DNA of 64,000 nucleotides from Halichoerus grypus (GCF_964656455.1 NC_135721.1:53451530-53515529); one strand, 5' to 3'. Counted from the stretch's first letter, positions 45,906 through 58,890 are shown. The notes: generated from the sequence alone by a model not told the origin. Made by a program: numbers and translations.

Positions 45906-47117
45906 AACTTTTGTAAAGCAAAAATATTTGTTTCCACTGAGGAACTGAAATGTATTTCTTTGTAATTTACCCTGTCTGGCTGAAAGAAATCCTACAACTA
46001 AATACGAAGTTCAGTTCTAACACTTATATAAACCAATGTGACCAAATATTTCCCTTCTTTTTCCTCAGTCCTTGACTTTCTACTGATATTTCCCTTGCCA
46101 TGATTGTTTTTAATCTCCATATTTTAAACCATTATTTAGTTTTATATATTTATACCTGGATATGACTGCTTGGAATGTGACATCTCTTAAAATTCACATC
46201 AACTACATGAAACTCCAGTTGTTTAAATTAACAGGAATAGTTATTTCTCTTGGGGATCTCTCCTACCTACCTATCAACTGACCAAGAATCCCAGAAGCAG
46301 AAAAAAAAAAAAGTTCATGTTTGCTACACTTTATTAAATAGATGGCTTCATTGCTGCCTAAAAGACTTAACTTACCCTAAAAAGGATCCACCTCACACTT
46401 AGAAAATAGTTGAAGTTTGAAGAATTTAATAAAGCCTATAGGAGTAATAATCATGTGGTAATCCTTTAAAGCATATCAACACTGCAAATAAAATAACAAT
46501 GAATAATTTCCCATAACTGTCCAAATTCTATAGTGCCCAAGTAACCCTTGTAAAAAGGAACAACTGGAGCCCAAAGAACAGCCGTGTGTTGTGACCTTAG
46601 CATACCCAGAATGGTTGTAATTGTAATCATTATGTGGTAGGAAGCTATCGTAAGTTTTAGCTTGGAAGTTACTTAATTCACACAATCTCGTTACAGTTCT
46701 AAATGTGGTTCAAATTAACTGTACTTCCTAAATGTAGCTCTTGAAATCAGTACAGTACAATTAACTCCTTGATAAAATGTTTTTAAAAAACAAAAGATAA
46801 GTCTCCTAGACATTTGAATGCAATATGATTCAAAATGCCAAAACTTAGCATTTCTAGGCATTTGGATACAATGTACATACACGTAAGGTTTAATACAACT
46901 AAAAATTTTTTGATAAACCAAAGTTAAACTCTTACTTGTTTACTTGCAGGAATTATCCATAAGCTTGATAGTGATTATTAAACAAAAATTAATTGAGAGT
47001 CTATTGATAAGGAGATGTTATGCGGATTGATTGCCTTGTCACATCACAATGATACTACCTGCTGGCTGGGTGGCTGATTGTGAGAAGTCTTTGTTTCAAG
47101 AAAAAAAAAATGAAAAT

Positions 47118-47146
47118 CATAATGTGCTACATAATAGCACATTATG
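47118..47146. repeat. Perfect 11-bp inverted repeat, 7-base loop
   Basis: cataatgtgct (47118-47128) and agcacattatg (47136-47146) are exact reverse complements separated by acataat. Confidence 0.9.
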
Positions 47147-47168
47147 TGTACAGAGCCCTGCCCCAGTT

Positions 47169-47212
47169 CCAAATATATCAATTGGCAATTGTATATCCAA
47201 ATATATCAATTA
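47169..47212. repeat. 15-bp direct repeat, period 29
   Basis: ccaaatatatcaatt occurs at 47169-47183 and again at 47198-47212. Confidence 0.9.
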
Positions 47213-50200
47213 TCAATAGATACAATTGACAGAAACTGAACAGACAACAAAATGAGTAGAAAATTTTTATAGTCTTATTGCTATGTTCCTAAGATACCCC
47301 AAAATGAGCGTGGGTAGGTATTGGGCCCATTTTTCCTCAGTCCTGACCTATTAGCAGTTGTAATTAAAATCACCTTCTATGCCCATCCCTCTTCTGTGGG
47401 AACTGCTTCATCCAGAGCCTCTGCCTAGGTGACTTTAGTCCCATCAGGTAGTCCCAGTCAGGTAAAACTGATTGGACTAGAGTGGGCACTTGACTTTGGG
47501 AGCCAATCCATAGGCTGGCTTTCCACCTCTGACTATCACAAAAGATACATCGAGACATCATATTTCTTGAAGATTTGAAGTAAGAATTTGCTAGAGGGCC
47601 TTGTGCAAAACCATGCGGGGCCACAAACTTTGAGAAAGCTTGTAGGTAGTAGAACAGTGTTACCTGACAGGACAGTTGGAATGAGTATGTAGATTTGATA
47701 CCTGGAAACTGAATAGCCATTCAGCTCCAGCATCCCAAGGCCAGGTTCTATTGTAATTCCAGTTCTTTTCTTTTTCAATCCAAGCCCTTACAGTAAACTT
47801 CCTTTCCTTGTGCTAGCTAATGCCAGTTAGTCTATACTCCTTGTATCCACAAAAGCTGAACTAAAACAAAGCTTAGGATCAACAGTTATAGTCTAATTGT
47901 TTCTCAGTTTTTATTAGAAGGCGCAAATTGCCATGAGAAATGGCAGCTGCTAAATGCTTTTACTTTAAATGCTGTTTGCAAAGCAGGATACCAAACTCAT
48001 TCTCAAGGACAAGATGGTAACTGCAAACTTTAACAAAATCACACTTAAGTATAAATGATTTAGGCAGTTTTTATAATAACTTAAAGAGAGATGATTTTGA
48101 AAAGTTCAAAATAGAATGTAACAAAATCCCATTTAAAGGTAGAGTTGGGAGCTAAAATATTTTAGTGATTTATCTGAATCTGAGACAAATTATAGTGGAC
48201 ACTGGCTGTCATCTAAAAATCACTTTATTTTTATTTTTTTACATTTCTTGGCTCACTCTTTATAAAGACCTACAAGTTTAGAAAATATAGACTGTGTTTG
48301 TTTGCCTTTCCAGCCCATACTCCAGGATGATGTTTCAACCTCTGTTTTACTGCTTTCCACTATTCCCTTACCTTCTCAACCCACCAATACACTTTCCTTG
48401 CTGGCCTCCAGGCTTGGATCAATCATGCCACTTGCTTTCTCAGCTCCTACAAGTGAGCTACTGAGTAGGTTGGAGAGGTTTCCAGCTGTGCCATCATGAA
48501 GCTATAGTGACCAGGTGAGTTTTCAATGGCGCACAATAAAGTATCACTGACCAGCAGAACTCATGCTTCCATTCTCTAGAACAGAGATTCTAAATTTCTC
48601 TACCACTGTCTATATAAGAACAGATACCATGAGAAAAATGAAGGCTTTACTTATTAAGACTAAGCTTATTTAAATCTTACATAAAATTTCACAAGGAAAT
48701 AAACAAGATTTGGAATGTTTTAGCAATCATTCTGCAGTATTATATATACTTCCTTAAGTCTTCACTACAATCAAAATCATGAATATATCCATCACCCCTA
48801 AAGTCTCCTTGGACCCTTTGTATTCCTTTTGTTTGCAGTATGTAAGAGTGTATAATTTACTTTTGATTAATGGCTGTATTTAACAATTTGCTAGCCTAAT
48901 TCCTAAATATTTAACGATCAGCTCTCAAGAGCTAGGATCAGCTGGTTATAGCACATCACTGATTTTCTTACCTCTCGTTCTCCTTTCTCCAGTTTAAGTA
49001 ACTTCAGTTTCTTCAGCTTTTCCTCATCTTACCTATTTGTCAAGCTTTCATCAGTTTTAAGCCTCTCAATTCAGTGACTGAGCTGAGAACTGGACCGGAG
49101 AGTGCTACTCTATATGTTACAGGCTTAAAAATGAAACCAAGCTGTAAATGTTAAGGGACAAGAGAGCCTGGGGCACTTTCCTAGGGTTGAGAAATTAGAT
49201 GGTTGCTGGGAAAGGTAGCTCCAAGTAGGAAGGGACCCTTTCTAACTAAGCGACCCTTGGGAGATCTCTCTGTAGATGTGGGTAGGAGGAAGGAAGGAAA
49301 ACAGGGTTACTCAGTTCTGGAGTGGGACATATTTTTTGCACACTGTGCTTTCTGCAAGCACCACTTAACACTAATTGAATTCAATGCCACTGATTATTTC
49401 AAAAGGAGCCCCCACTGGGCCTATCTCTACCCAGGAATAATGGTTGTGGGTATCAAAGAGGTAATTTGAAAAGACATTTTCCTCTACTGCTTTAAGTGAA
49501 ACCTTGGGGGGAAAAGACTGAGCTGCCCCAAAATGTCTTATTCAGGGTTAAAACTTTCTTTTCCCTGGCTGTAATGGAATCTGGTTGTCCTCTATGAGTT
49601 TTTGCTTTTATGAATAGCAGGAAGATGGCCTGATTTTAAAGATTGCCCTTGACTCTTTTTCAAGCAGCAGGATCCAGATCATTCACTCTGTCACCATAAT
49701 TTTAACTTAAAACACCCCTAAACCATACTTGAGACTATTACAGATTTATTTATTTTGCAGTAAATAAAATAATAAAATTTTCTTAAAATTTTTACAACTC
49801 TAAATAGTGTTTAGGTTAGTTCAGACAAATGCATGCTTGGGGAAGCTTAAAGTGTCCTAAAAGCAAATGGTTCTTTTGGTGAACGGTTCATTTGTACAGG
49901 ATACTCTGGCCAGAGCTAAAAATGGCTTTTGATTGTTTAGGAGTGATTTTATAGCATTTAAAACATTAAAACTTTAAATAACATTTTAGATCAATTTGAA
50001 TGTAAAAGGATAGAAAATAAGCTAGTTAAATTGCAAAATTTATATTACAAGGTAACTCTGCTCTTATCAATCTAGTTCGCAGCATAAGAAAATTTTCCTT
50101 TCAACAGGGCTTTTCCTTCTTTCAGACTCCTGGAAAAAATGCTTGGTGTATTTCATATGAATGTAAAAGGCTCTTTTGGCTTTGGTCTAGTGTCAGTAAT

Positions 50201-50398
50201 CTGGGTAGCGGGGTTGGGGAAAATTGGGCCCTGGGGGTTGTCATCTCCTTGACATGAAGCATATGGAAAACACAGGTACATTTAAGCTGCTGTTGAACTA
50301 TTTTCTTAAGCCTGTTACTATGACTTCTAAATGCATCAATAGGCAGTCCCCTTTACATGCTGCTCTTCACATTTCCAAATGCTCCCTGTCCTTTTAGT

Positions 50399-50570
50399 CA
50401 TTGCTATTCAAAATATAGTGTGTGGAAAAGCAACCTGGGTTTCACCTGGGAGCTTATTAGAAATGCAGAATCTTGAGCCTATCCCAGACTGCTGAATCAG
50501 AATCTGCATGGTTACAAGATCCCCAAATCATTCATGACCATAGGAAAGTTTGAGAGCTGATCATCTGCAT
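50399..50570 (+). mobile_element. hAT-Charlie MER5-type element
   Basis: 'cattgctattcaaaatatagtgtgtgg', 'cacctgggagcttattagaaatgcagaatctt' and 'ctgctgaatcagaatctgcatgg' followed by 'aagtttgagagctg' are typical of this short hAT group. Confidence 0.65.
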
Positions 50571-50742
50571 GGACTTCCCCTAATAATTTTGACCGTAGTG
50601 ATTAATGCCTCTTTTCTCTGAACTCCCACCTTACCTTTTGTCCATTCTTTAAATTAGCACTTTATTATATAATCCTATGTTTCTCATGAATTGTTGGGCA
50701 TATGCAAAATGATTTCCCTGACAATATTGTGAGCTCTTAGAC

Positions 50743-50940
50743 GAGGGGTTGGCACAATTCTCTAAAAAGCCACATGGTAAATATTTTAGGCTTTGCAGGC
50801 CAGATTCTGTCTCAGTTGCATATTCTTTTTGGACTCGTTTACTCTTTAAAAATTAAAATATATTAGGTAGAAAGCCATATGAAAACAGGCCCTAGTCTAC
50901 ATTCGATTTGTGGGCAGTAGTTTGCCCACCCCGGCCCTAG
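50743..50940. mobile_element. hAT-like element, second copy of the 32311 family
   Basis: 'gaggggttggcacaattctctaaaaagcc', 'ggtaaatattttaggctttgcaggcc' and 'gtgggcagtagtttgcccacccc' match the same family as the element in ETAA1 intron 5, with an internal deletion. Confidence 0.65.
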
Positions 50941-52200
50941 ATGGCTAGGCCAGAGTTGTATGTTGGGCTTTTGGTACAGTGCTGTTATGGGTTCTGCCTT
51001 CTGTTCTAAAACATTTTGAGGTAAGGTTTAGAAAAAGTTATGAAAAATTATACTATATCAATAAAAGCACCTATTTACATACTTTAAAAAGAAGCTATTA
51101 ATAAGAATGAAAGATTCCAAATGAACTCATACATACATACATACATACATTTCTTTTCTTATGGGTGCCAAGACAAAAATAAACCATGAATTTCCACTTG
51201 GCAAAAGAATATAATAATCCTTAATTTTTATTAAGATCCTATTGGTAAAGAAATGTTGATATTTATTCCAGCCCAATATGAGTACATCAATAGCAAAAAG
51301 AATGAAAGTAATATGCCACAGTAGTCAGTTTAAAATTTTTTATGGCAATACATTCTTTGTGACTTGACCATAGTATTATTCTTTAGTCTCTAAGTGCTTG
51401 TTAAATTGTAACCTAATATTATTATGAGCCATCTGTGGTGTGTGGTGTTTAAGGTATTTATATGTCATAATTAATTCCTTGATTTTTGATTGCATTAATA
51501 TTTGAACCAAAACAGTGTTAGCAAGAGATGAATGAAAAAGAATATTCTAGGAAAAGCAGCAGTATAACATATATATTACACATGCATGCACACACACACA
51601 CACACACATGCACAGACGCACACATGCATGCAAGTAAGTATGCTGCCCTGTGTTATTGCTCTAGGCAATGTTAGGGAGAGAAATGGGTTTTCTGTTTAGG
51701 CTGCTGTTTTGTCGATTTTTTTTTTTTTTTTTTGGACCCTTATAAGAAAACTAGTAATAAGCTTATTTTGAGACCAGAAAAAAAATGTAGTTTTCCTGAT
51801 AGGAAAGACCAAAAAACATTACTGTTATATATCCTATAGATTGTTTCTTTCATTGGTATCAAAAGAACTGGACTGTGTTTGGAAATCTGAATTTAATGAA
51901 AGGCTACACAGAACATATTTAAATTTGTGAAACCATTTGCTATTAACATAAGAAATAATTTTTCTTAAGACATTGTTCATCTACAGAGAAAGAAATCATA
52001 TAATATTCAAGATGTAAGAGCAGATTATTTGTATTTATATCTTTTTAAGTTTGATATGTTCACAAGAATAAGGCTTTTAATTTTCATATGCTTGAAGAGA
52101 ATAATTAATAGCTAACCTATAAATACTCAATTAAAATACCATTATTTTTGTTTGGTTCCCCACAATATTATTTTTATGTTTCCACTGAAGGCTTTCCAAA
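50941..52200. other. Intergenic stretch with microsatellites
   Basis: Contains a (TACA)n tract at about 51130-51150, a (CA)n tract at about 51583-51608 followed by catgcac-type variants, and a long T-run at about 51717-51735. No gene seen. Confidence 0.6.
51583..51608. repeat. (CA)n microsatellite
   Basis: About 12 uninterrupted CA dinucleotides within a longer alternating purine-pyrimidine tract. Confidence 0.9.
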
Positions 52201-52314
52201 TTTTGTTTTATTTCCATGTCTTTTTTCCTGTCTGGAGTTATGTTTAATAATCAAAGAACACCACTAAACTGGATGTAGTTGACCTCACATCCCCAAAACA
52301 TTAGATAATCTTAA

Positions 52315-52680
52315 TCATTTTGAGCGGCTGCTCCTTTTGCCGGCATCCACTGGGTTTCCTGGGAGTGGAAGCTTGTACTTCTCCAGATTGACATAGAGAA
52401 ACTTACTCTGAAATGTGTCCAAGATGGTCAGGATGAGGTCTTCACAGGAAGTCAGGTCTAGGGAATCATTCATTCAAGATGACGATGTTTAGGTAGTGGA
52501 AATCAGTGAAGGTAACTTCAGAGGTCAAAAGGCACGATGCTATATTTTAATTAGTGGAGTTATCTTTGGAAAATTCCATGTTTCCCTTTTGCACATACAC
52601 GTGAATGTATAGATTGCCCGGAGATGTGTCTGTGCAGACTCGACCTCGTAAGGTGGAGAAAAACAGAGTAGATGCTGGTT
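52315..52680 (-). pseudogene. Unidentified decayed coding-like fragment
   Basis: On the minus strand, three protein-like segments follow each other in shifting frames. The first contains YEVESAQTHLRAIYTF, the second SEVTFTDFHYLNIVILN, the third SLDLTSCEDLILTILDTF and then FLYVNLEKYKLPLPGNP, ending at a TGA (52317-52315). The second-to-third shift coincides with a 4-base duplication (gaatgaatgatt), as expected of a broken ORF. A possible AATAAA signal lies at 52212-52207. I cannot name the parent protein. It may be a degraded retrocopy or terminal exon; chance open frames remain possible. Confidence 0.4.
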
Positions 52681-52974
52681 TTGTACTGCTGCTATTTTTG
52701 GCCAACTCCCTTCATGGCAGAAACACAGCTTGCCTTAATTCCTGCTTATATGCAGAACACATTCTTCTACATGAAGAGGAACAATATAAGTTAACACCCA
52801 AACTAGACACTTCTGATAGTGAAAAAGGATGCTATTAACAATTTCAGCTGAAAACAGATATACAGCAGGGACATTTGGCTAATGGATTAATGAGGAATGT
52901 TGAAGAGTGAATGGATACCATCCAAGATTTTATTGATTCTCAAAGGCCCTGGATCTCCAGACTTGAGGATGTGC

Positions 52975-53190
52975 TATAGCAAAGCATTGGTTTTGGAGGT
53001 ACACAGCTGATTCCCATCCTAGTTTATCACTTGCTGTCTGCGTGACCTTGGGCATAATTGCTCTTTCAGTTTTCTGGTTATAAGTGGGAATAATAATCCT
53101 TACCACTCAAGGTTGTTTTAAGGATTAAAGAGATGATGTATGTATAGTATTTAGCACAGTGTTTGGCACAGAACCATCACTCAGTATAAA
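52975..53190 (-). mobile_element. MIR SINE, reverse orientation
   Basis: 'cacttgctgtctgcgtgaccttgggcataattgc', 'ataataatccttaccactcaaggttg' and 'tttagcacagtgtttggcacag' form an almost complete reversed MIR. Confidence 0.9.
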
Positions 53191-55264
53191 AATAGTATAC
53201 TTTATTATCCCTACTTGACCAGAATCTAGTCCTATGTATATGAATAATGATACAACCACAGCAAGGTATAAAAGAACCTTTTTGACTGCTTGCTCCATAC
53301 ATTCTTTGGACTCCTAAGACAACTCCAGTCCGATGTCCCATAATCAGTCAGCAAGTTCTTGCCATGGGCTCCCCTTATGTCTTGCAAATATTTAGACTGA
53401 ACCATGAGGCCCAGGGCCTACTGCTTGAATAGGTTAGGGCTTATGCAGCCACAGTGACCCCAATTTTTAGGACATTTCCCTGATGCTCTGTAATATATGA
53501 CTTCTTCTTAGAAGAACACATTAGCAAGGTGGAAGATGTTCAGTCTACTTATGGATGCATATATTCCACAGTTCTCTTTTCTGGTAACACAGGAGAGCTG
53601 GGGCTAGCAATTTGCTCCTGAAAAGAACATTTCAGGAATTTTGACAGCCATTATAAAAATTAATTTATGTAAACATTAACTAAATTATATTTAAAAACAA
53701 GGTTAATATATACTCAAAAATTCACCAATTGCTAATTATTTTACTACATTTAACTATTACCTATGCTTTTCAGCTTAATTTGTGTCCATTGTGTCTGTAA
53801 GGTAGAATACTGTATAGTGGTCTGCTACTGTCATTACACATCTGTTCTCAACTCCACATTGAGTGACGCTACTTTGGCAGCTTGAAATCAGCCATGATGG
53901 GTATATTCACATCATGGAAGCAGATGAGCACTACAAATGAAGGCTTGATTTAATGTGTGTTGATTGTCTAGACTTTAGAAAGTGATGGACAAAATGTAGA
54001 TTAAACCTTTAGGTATGCCTTGGCTGCAACCAGTACAGTGCAAATAACACAAAATTGAGGAAATATTCTCCCAATATTTAAAAACAATTCTCTGATTGAG
54101 CAAAGAAGTCAGTCAGATCATTGAAAAACTGGTGAAGTTCCTACATATGTCTTCATTGTTTTACTTTCTCACTAACGTAAAGGAATGTATCAACCAACAG
54201 TCATATCAGAACTACACTTTTGCTCATCTATTGCAGCCATAGTTTGGCTATGAATACAAGAATTTAACAAAAACTACACAAGGATTCCAGGAGATTCAAT
54301 TAGCTACATAGAGTTCACAGAAAAGAGTATCGTATATTTTATTATTATTTGTAAATTGTGTGATGCAAAATATCCTCTATATCAGTAAAAATTTATAATA
54401 AATGTGTGTGTATGTACCTAATTATATCAATATTAAATATTTTTTTTTGCAGAAGGAGCTGGTTGTTAAACATTTACCAGAACACCACTTGTTGGGACCT
54501 ACGGAGCTACACTTATCTGATGTCAGAACAGCCCCTGAATTCAGAACTGCCCCTAAGGTCAGTATTTAAGTCTGGGAATTTCAGGGCTTGGCCACTGTTG
54601 CCCTGCTAGTCCATGGAAAGGCCAAATCAGTAAGGGTTAAAGTCAGAGAAGTGAAGCTTGAAGAGTGAGACTAGACGGTAGAGTGAAGGGTGACATAAAC
54701 TAGAGTCAAACGCTTGAAAAAGAACGCAAAAGAAGTCCGCATGGGAAACAAGGCAGCCAGAGAGATAATGAGATGAAGGGTGGGATTAGTTCCTGAATTC
54801 ACTCATTTAAAGGCACTCATTTAAAAGATGCCTATTTTATGTGGGGGCCACCAGACTATCCACTGTTCTGAATATACACCTGGAAGCACTGTGCTGTCTC
54901 AGACAGTTTAGGGGCCTATGAGGTTAGGAGTGTTGGTGAGGTTGAAAGTGAAGTTTGCTTTGGGTGAGCTTCCAACTCAAGGAAATTGGGGAGAAATGAT
55001 AGCCATTTCAGGGAACATATTTTTTTTAGTACAGTAGGATGGTTATTAGAAACATTGCAAATCTTATTTATTCTATTCTATAATTTTATGTAGGATTTCT
55101 TGGAGGTTCATTCTTAGCAATTAGACCCTTCAGTCCTCACATGGTACCTATTTAATATGTGTATTAAATCTTGAATCCATCTGAAATTCAATTTTGTGTA
55201 TAAAGGAAATATCTGACAATTTTTTTTCTGAAAGCATAGTGAATTTTCTTAGAATGCTCATCAG
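53191..55264. other. Intergenic stretch without recognised genes
   Basis: Part of it (about 53780-54000, 'agcttgaaatcagccatgatgggtatattcacatcatgg') looks like an old interspersed repeat I cannot name. The rest gives no signal. Confidence 0.45.
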
Positions 55265-55502
55265 CAGAATATATTTTTATTTTTTATTTTTTTTAAGAAT
55301 TTGTTTATCTATTTGACAGAGAGAGAGAGAAAGAGAGAGAGTGAGCACAAGCAGGGGGAGTGGCAGGCAGAGGGAGAGGGAGAAGCAGGCTCCTCGGTGA
55401 GCCCGACGTGGGGCTCGATCCCAGGACCCTGGGATTATGACCTGAGCCGAAGGCAGATGCTTAACCGACTGAGCCACCCAGGTGCTCCAGAATATATTTT
55501 TA
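55265..55502 (-). mobile_element. CAN-SINE with 15-bp target-site duplication
   Basis: Minus-strand copy at about 55280-55487 with (GA)n run and head complement gccacccaggtgctcc. It is flanked by the perfect repeat cagaatatattttta at 55265-55279 and 55488-55502. Confidence 0.95.
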
Positions 55503-55580
55503 GTTAAAACATATTTTTAGTTAAAATGCTTTACTTAAAGCATTTGGCTTTTAGCGAGACTTGGAAGACGATGGCTTAAA

Positions 55581-55772
55581 CCGGAGGTTCTCAGACTTTA
55601 TTTAACAAGCATCAGAATCCCCTGAAGGCTTGTTAAAACCCAGATTGCTGGTCGTTTTCTCCAGAGTTTTGAGACAGTAGGTCTGGGATAGTGTCCAAGA
55701 ATTTGGATTTCTAACAAGCTCACAGGTGATATTGATGCTGTTGCTCTAGGGGCCACACTCAAAATAACTGGT
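55581..55772 (+). mobile_element. MER5A-type hAT element
   Basis: 'gaggttctcagactttatttaacaagcatcagaatccc', 'ggcttgttaaaacccagattgctgg', 'cagtaggtctggga' and 'atttctaacaagctcacaggtgat' match MER5A nearly end to end. Confidence 0.88.
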
Positions 55773-56584
55773 TTAAACAACTAAGGGAATGATGACTATC
55801 AGTGGATCAGGGATTGATGGTCTGTCTAAAGCTAGGCCACCCAGGCCTGATACCTTGGTTGTGTGATGCCTTGGAAACCTAGGCTCCTTGAATTTTTCTG
55901 TTCTTTAATCTTTGGATTGGGGCTTTAGGCTTTATGGTCTTGTGATTGCTCCTGCAACTCCATGTTCCGTCCAATAAGAATAGGAACAGGCTTCACCTCT
56001 ACATCCACCCCCCACCACTCCCCCCTCTTTGCCCCCTCCCCCAAGCCAGACCTAGAGATTTCTGCTTATAGCTTTTTAGCTAGAACGGTGTCACATAGCA
56101 ACCTGTACCTATAACAGCAATTTAGACACATAGATCTTTTTTTAAGCTAGCTGCATTGCTACCCTGAGCAAAACTGGATATGGAAGCCTTTGTGTATTGT
56201 TTGTGATTTCAGTGGCAATGTTTCTTTCTAGTGTTTCGTTATTAAGATGTTGTTGGCTTATCATATTAAGGAGCTATCTTACTTTCCTTCCTCACTTATA
56301 AGGCACTATCAGGCATAGGCATAGGATTTTCAAATGTGACAATATATTTTTCTTAATTGGTGTATTGATGTAGCAGGACTCATTGCAACAGCACATGTCC
56401 TAATACTAAATCGTCATTGCATTTATGCCTGATTATTCTCTAATATCTATTGAATTTGATTGTATATATTGTATTAAGATTTTTACATTATTTCTCATTA
56501 ACTAAATCAGTATTTGTTGACCTTAGAGCTATATTTAACAAGTTTTCATATCAGGGGTATTTTAGCTTTAAAAACAAACTTGTT
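55773..56584. other. Unannotated intergenic stretch
   Basis: No gene or nameable repeat; a C-rich tract (ccacccccccaccactcccccc-like) lies at about 56003-56045. Confidence 0.5.
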
Positions 56585-56745
56585 GTGCACTCTGTCCCTG
56601 GGAATCTGCTAAGCTGAAGTTTACATGAATTACCCCATTTAAGTTTTATAGACACTTTAAGAGGCTCATACCTTAACTATTCCCATTTTACAGATGAGGA
56701 AAGTGGGGTTTGAGAGCAGTTGTCTAAGGTCACCGATCTAGGAGA
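56585..56745 (+). mobile_element. MIR SINE
   Basis: 'ccattttacagatgaggaaagtggggtttgagagcag' with 'aaggtcaccgatctagg' is a plus-strand MIR. Confidence 0.85.
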
Positions 56746-56959
56746 TTCTAAGCCCCTTCTTCTTTAGACTATTCTTAATTTATTTGGTACACTGGGAAGC
56801 CTTCAATCTTTTGTTATGTTGTAGAATAGCTTATGTTGTGTGAGAATTATTAATTTCTCAAAAGATTAAAATAATTTCTCCATAAAATAAATTCAGATAT
56901 TCATTTTCTGATTCTGTAGTCTTTTGGGAAAGTTATTTCATGATAACTTAAAATTTTTC

Positions 56960-58320
56960 TTACAGTTAATTTAGATTTTCAGTTTCTTCTTTGTCATGTA
57001 GATTGTCAAATTTATTAGCGTACAATTGAACACAGTACACACAGATGAAAATTATCTCCGTATTTGTCACAATCTCTTTTTATTAGATTTATTAAAGAAT
57101 GATAAATGCATTATGTTTTCTCAAAGAACTAGACCTTGGCTTTATCTCTCAGCTTTCTCTTTCTATTTTGTAATTCACTGTCCTATAAACATCAGCATCA
57201 TTACTTTCTACCCCTCCTTTCCTTAGAACAGTATTACAGTTGCTTCTTTTCCAATATCGTAAATGATTTGTGTATTTTCTCTACTTATTTTGTTATTTTT
57301 AAAAATTAACACAAGCTTTTGACTTTATTAATTCGTTTTTAAATATAGCTTTAGGTTAAATCCCTTACGTTTTTATACATGTCATTTCATTTTGCGTTTG
57401 ATTTTATGTTTAGCCAACAGTTATTTAGGAGAAATTATTTTAACTCCAAAGGAATATGAATATATGTCTGTTTTTTTTACTATTAAATTTTAGTGGTTTT
57501 GTATTTTTTGTTACATTTTGTTTTGGTTCATTATGATCAGAGAGAGTGGCCAGTATAATTTTCATTTTGTGAAGTTTACTGGGGTGTTGATTGTTCCTAG
57601 AAAATAATCAAATTATATTTTCAAAGACATTTTAAAATAAAATATTATGTTTGTCATAAATAAAAACATATGTCATATAATTCATCTTTCTTAATTAATT
57701 TGCCATCAATTAAATCTCTTTTATTTGATGCTTCATAGACTAATAGTGGTTTATGAAGAATCCCACTATAAACATATTTCTGTCCATTTCTTCTATTTTC
57801 ATCAATATAAACTTTTTATATTTTTATAACCTGACACATAATTCTTAGGTTTCCTTTTAATCTTATAAATTCACCCTTTTTATCTCATTCTTTTTCTTGG
57901 GTGTTTTCTTGTCTATATAAATATCACTGCCTCTGCTTTATTTTTTTAAACATTTGTTAGAAATATTGTTGACCATCTCACTCTCTTTAAGCTTTTTGTT
58001 TAATTTTGTTTTACATATTTTTCTTGTAAGCAACAGTTGGATTTTCATAAAACTGAATCTAAACATTTTCCTTTCTTAATAAGGAATTTTAAACCAATAT
58101 TCATTAAGTCATATAATCAATGTTTTAGATGTATTTTTGGAATTTTTTTTATTTTTCTAAGTTTATACTTCTTGTTTCTTTTCTTATTACCTGCCTTTTA
58201 CTACATACACTATATTTTTTCATTTGTATTTCTTTCAGAGATTTGGAAAATAATAATCCTGCTTTCAATTCTATTTAGGCACTATTTTTGGTTAAAAATA
58301 CAGAAATTTATCAATCTGTA
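56960..58320 (-). mobile_element. Very old L1, reverse orientation
   Basis: T-rich text with landmarks such as 'tatcatctttcttaattaatttgcc'-like, 'tatataaatatcactgcctctgc' and 'acatatttttcttgtaagcaacagttggattttc', which I associate with reversed old L1. Highly decayed; boundaries are soft. Confidence 0.5.
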
Positions 58321-58324
58321 ATTA

Positions 58325-58510
58325 TTCATTCAGCAAGCATTTTTTTTTTTTGTAGGTTTTGTAAGGTAGGCACTATTCTACACCATAGTTTACCATAGTT
58401 AGCAAATACATACATACATAAATAAAAATGATATAGTCTCTGCCTTTATGAATTTTAACTCTAGAGAGTAATACATTCATTTGCCAAAGAATCACACAAC
58501 ACTGTTATAA
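58325..58510 (-). mobile_element. L2 LINE fragment, reverse orientation
   Basis: 'ttcattcagcaagcattt', 'aaggtaggcactattctacacc' and 'gtctctgcctttatgaattttaactctagagag' match a reversed L2 3' end, with a T-run in the middle. Confidence 0.7.
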
Positions 58511-58890
58511 AAGTTAGGGTTCAACTAGAGATGTAGAACCAGTAGAAGGTTATATATTAAGAAATTTATTGCAAGGATTTCACTTACTAATTGTGTGTGC
58601 TGACCAGGCAAGTCTGAAATTGTGGGGCAGGTTATCAGAAAGAGTGAGTTAGGATCTCTTACTCAAGGGCTGAAACTACTGTTCACACATAGAAATTTCT
58701 TCTTCTTTAGGGACACCTCAGCTTTGATTTTAAGGCCTTTCAACTGAATGAATCAGGTCTACCTAGATTATCTAGAAAATCCTCCCTTGCTTAAAGTCAA
58801 CTGATTATGGATTTTAATCACACATACAAAATACCTTCACAGCAACACCCTGATTAGTATTTGATTGAATAACTGGGGATTATAACCAAG
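58511..58890. mobile_element. Old interspersed repeat, family not resolved
   Basis: 'gttcaactagagatgtagaaccagtagaagg', 'tttcaactgaatgaatcaggtctacctagattatc' and 'cagcaacaccctgattagtatttgattgaataactgggg' followed by 'caagttgacatatcaaaa' is a pattern common in mammalian genomes. I cannot assign its name. Confidence 0.5.

Larger units (their letters stand above)
45906..50398. other. Intergenic stretch without recognised genes
   Basis: About 4.5 kb. Notable only for an 11-bp hairpin (47118-47146) and a 15-bp direct repeat (47169-47212). The longest frame (116 codons, minus, 47370-47720) overlaps a low-complexity, unrecognisable sequence and has no support as a gene. Confidence 0.5.

Noticed and set aside
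47370..47720. 116-codon minus-strand frame
   Set aside because: No recognisable domain, no splice or promoter context, and a second overlapping frame of similar length; treated as chance.
55277..55507. Overlapping frames of 66-68 codons on both strands
   Set aside because: They are translations of a CAN-SINE and its GA/CT tract; the same false proteins arise at other SINE copies in the window.
58037..58321. 94-codon phenylalanine-rich plus-strand frame
   Set aside because: It is the T-rich strand of a very old L1; the composition explains the hydrophobic translation.
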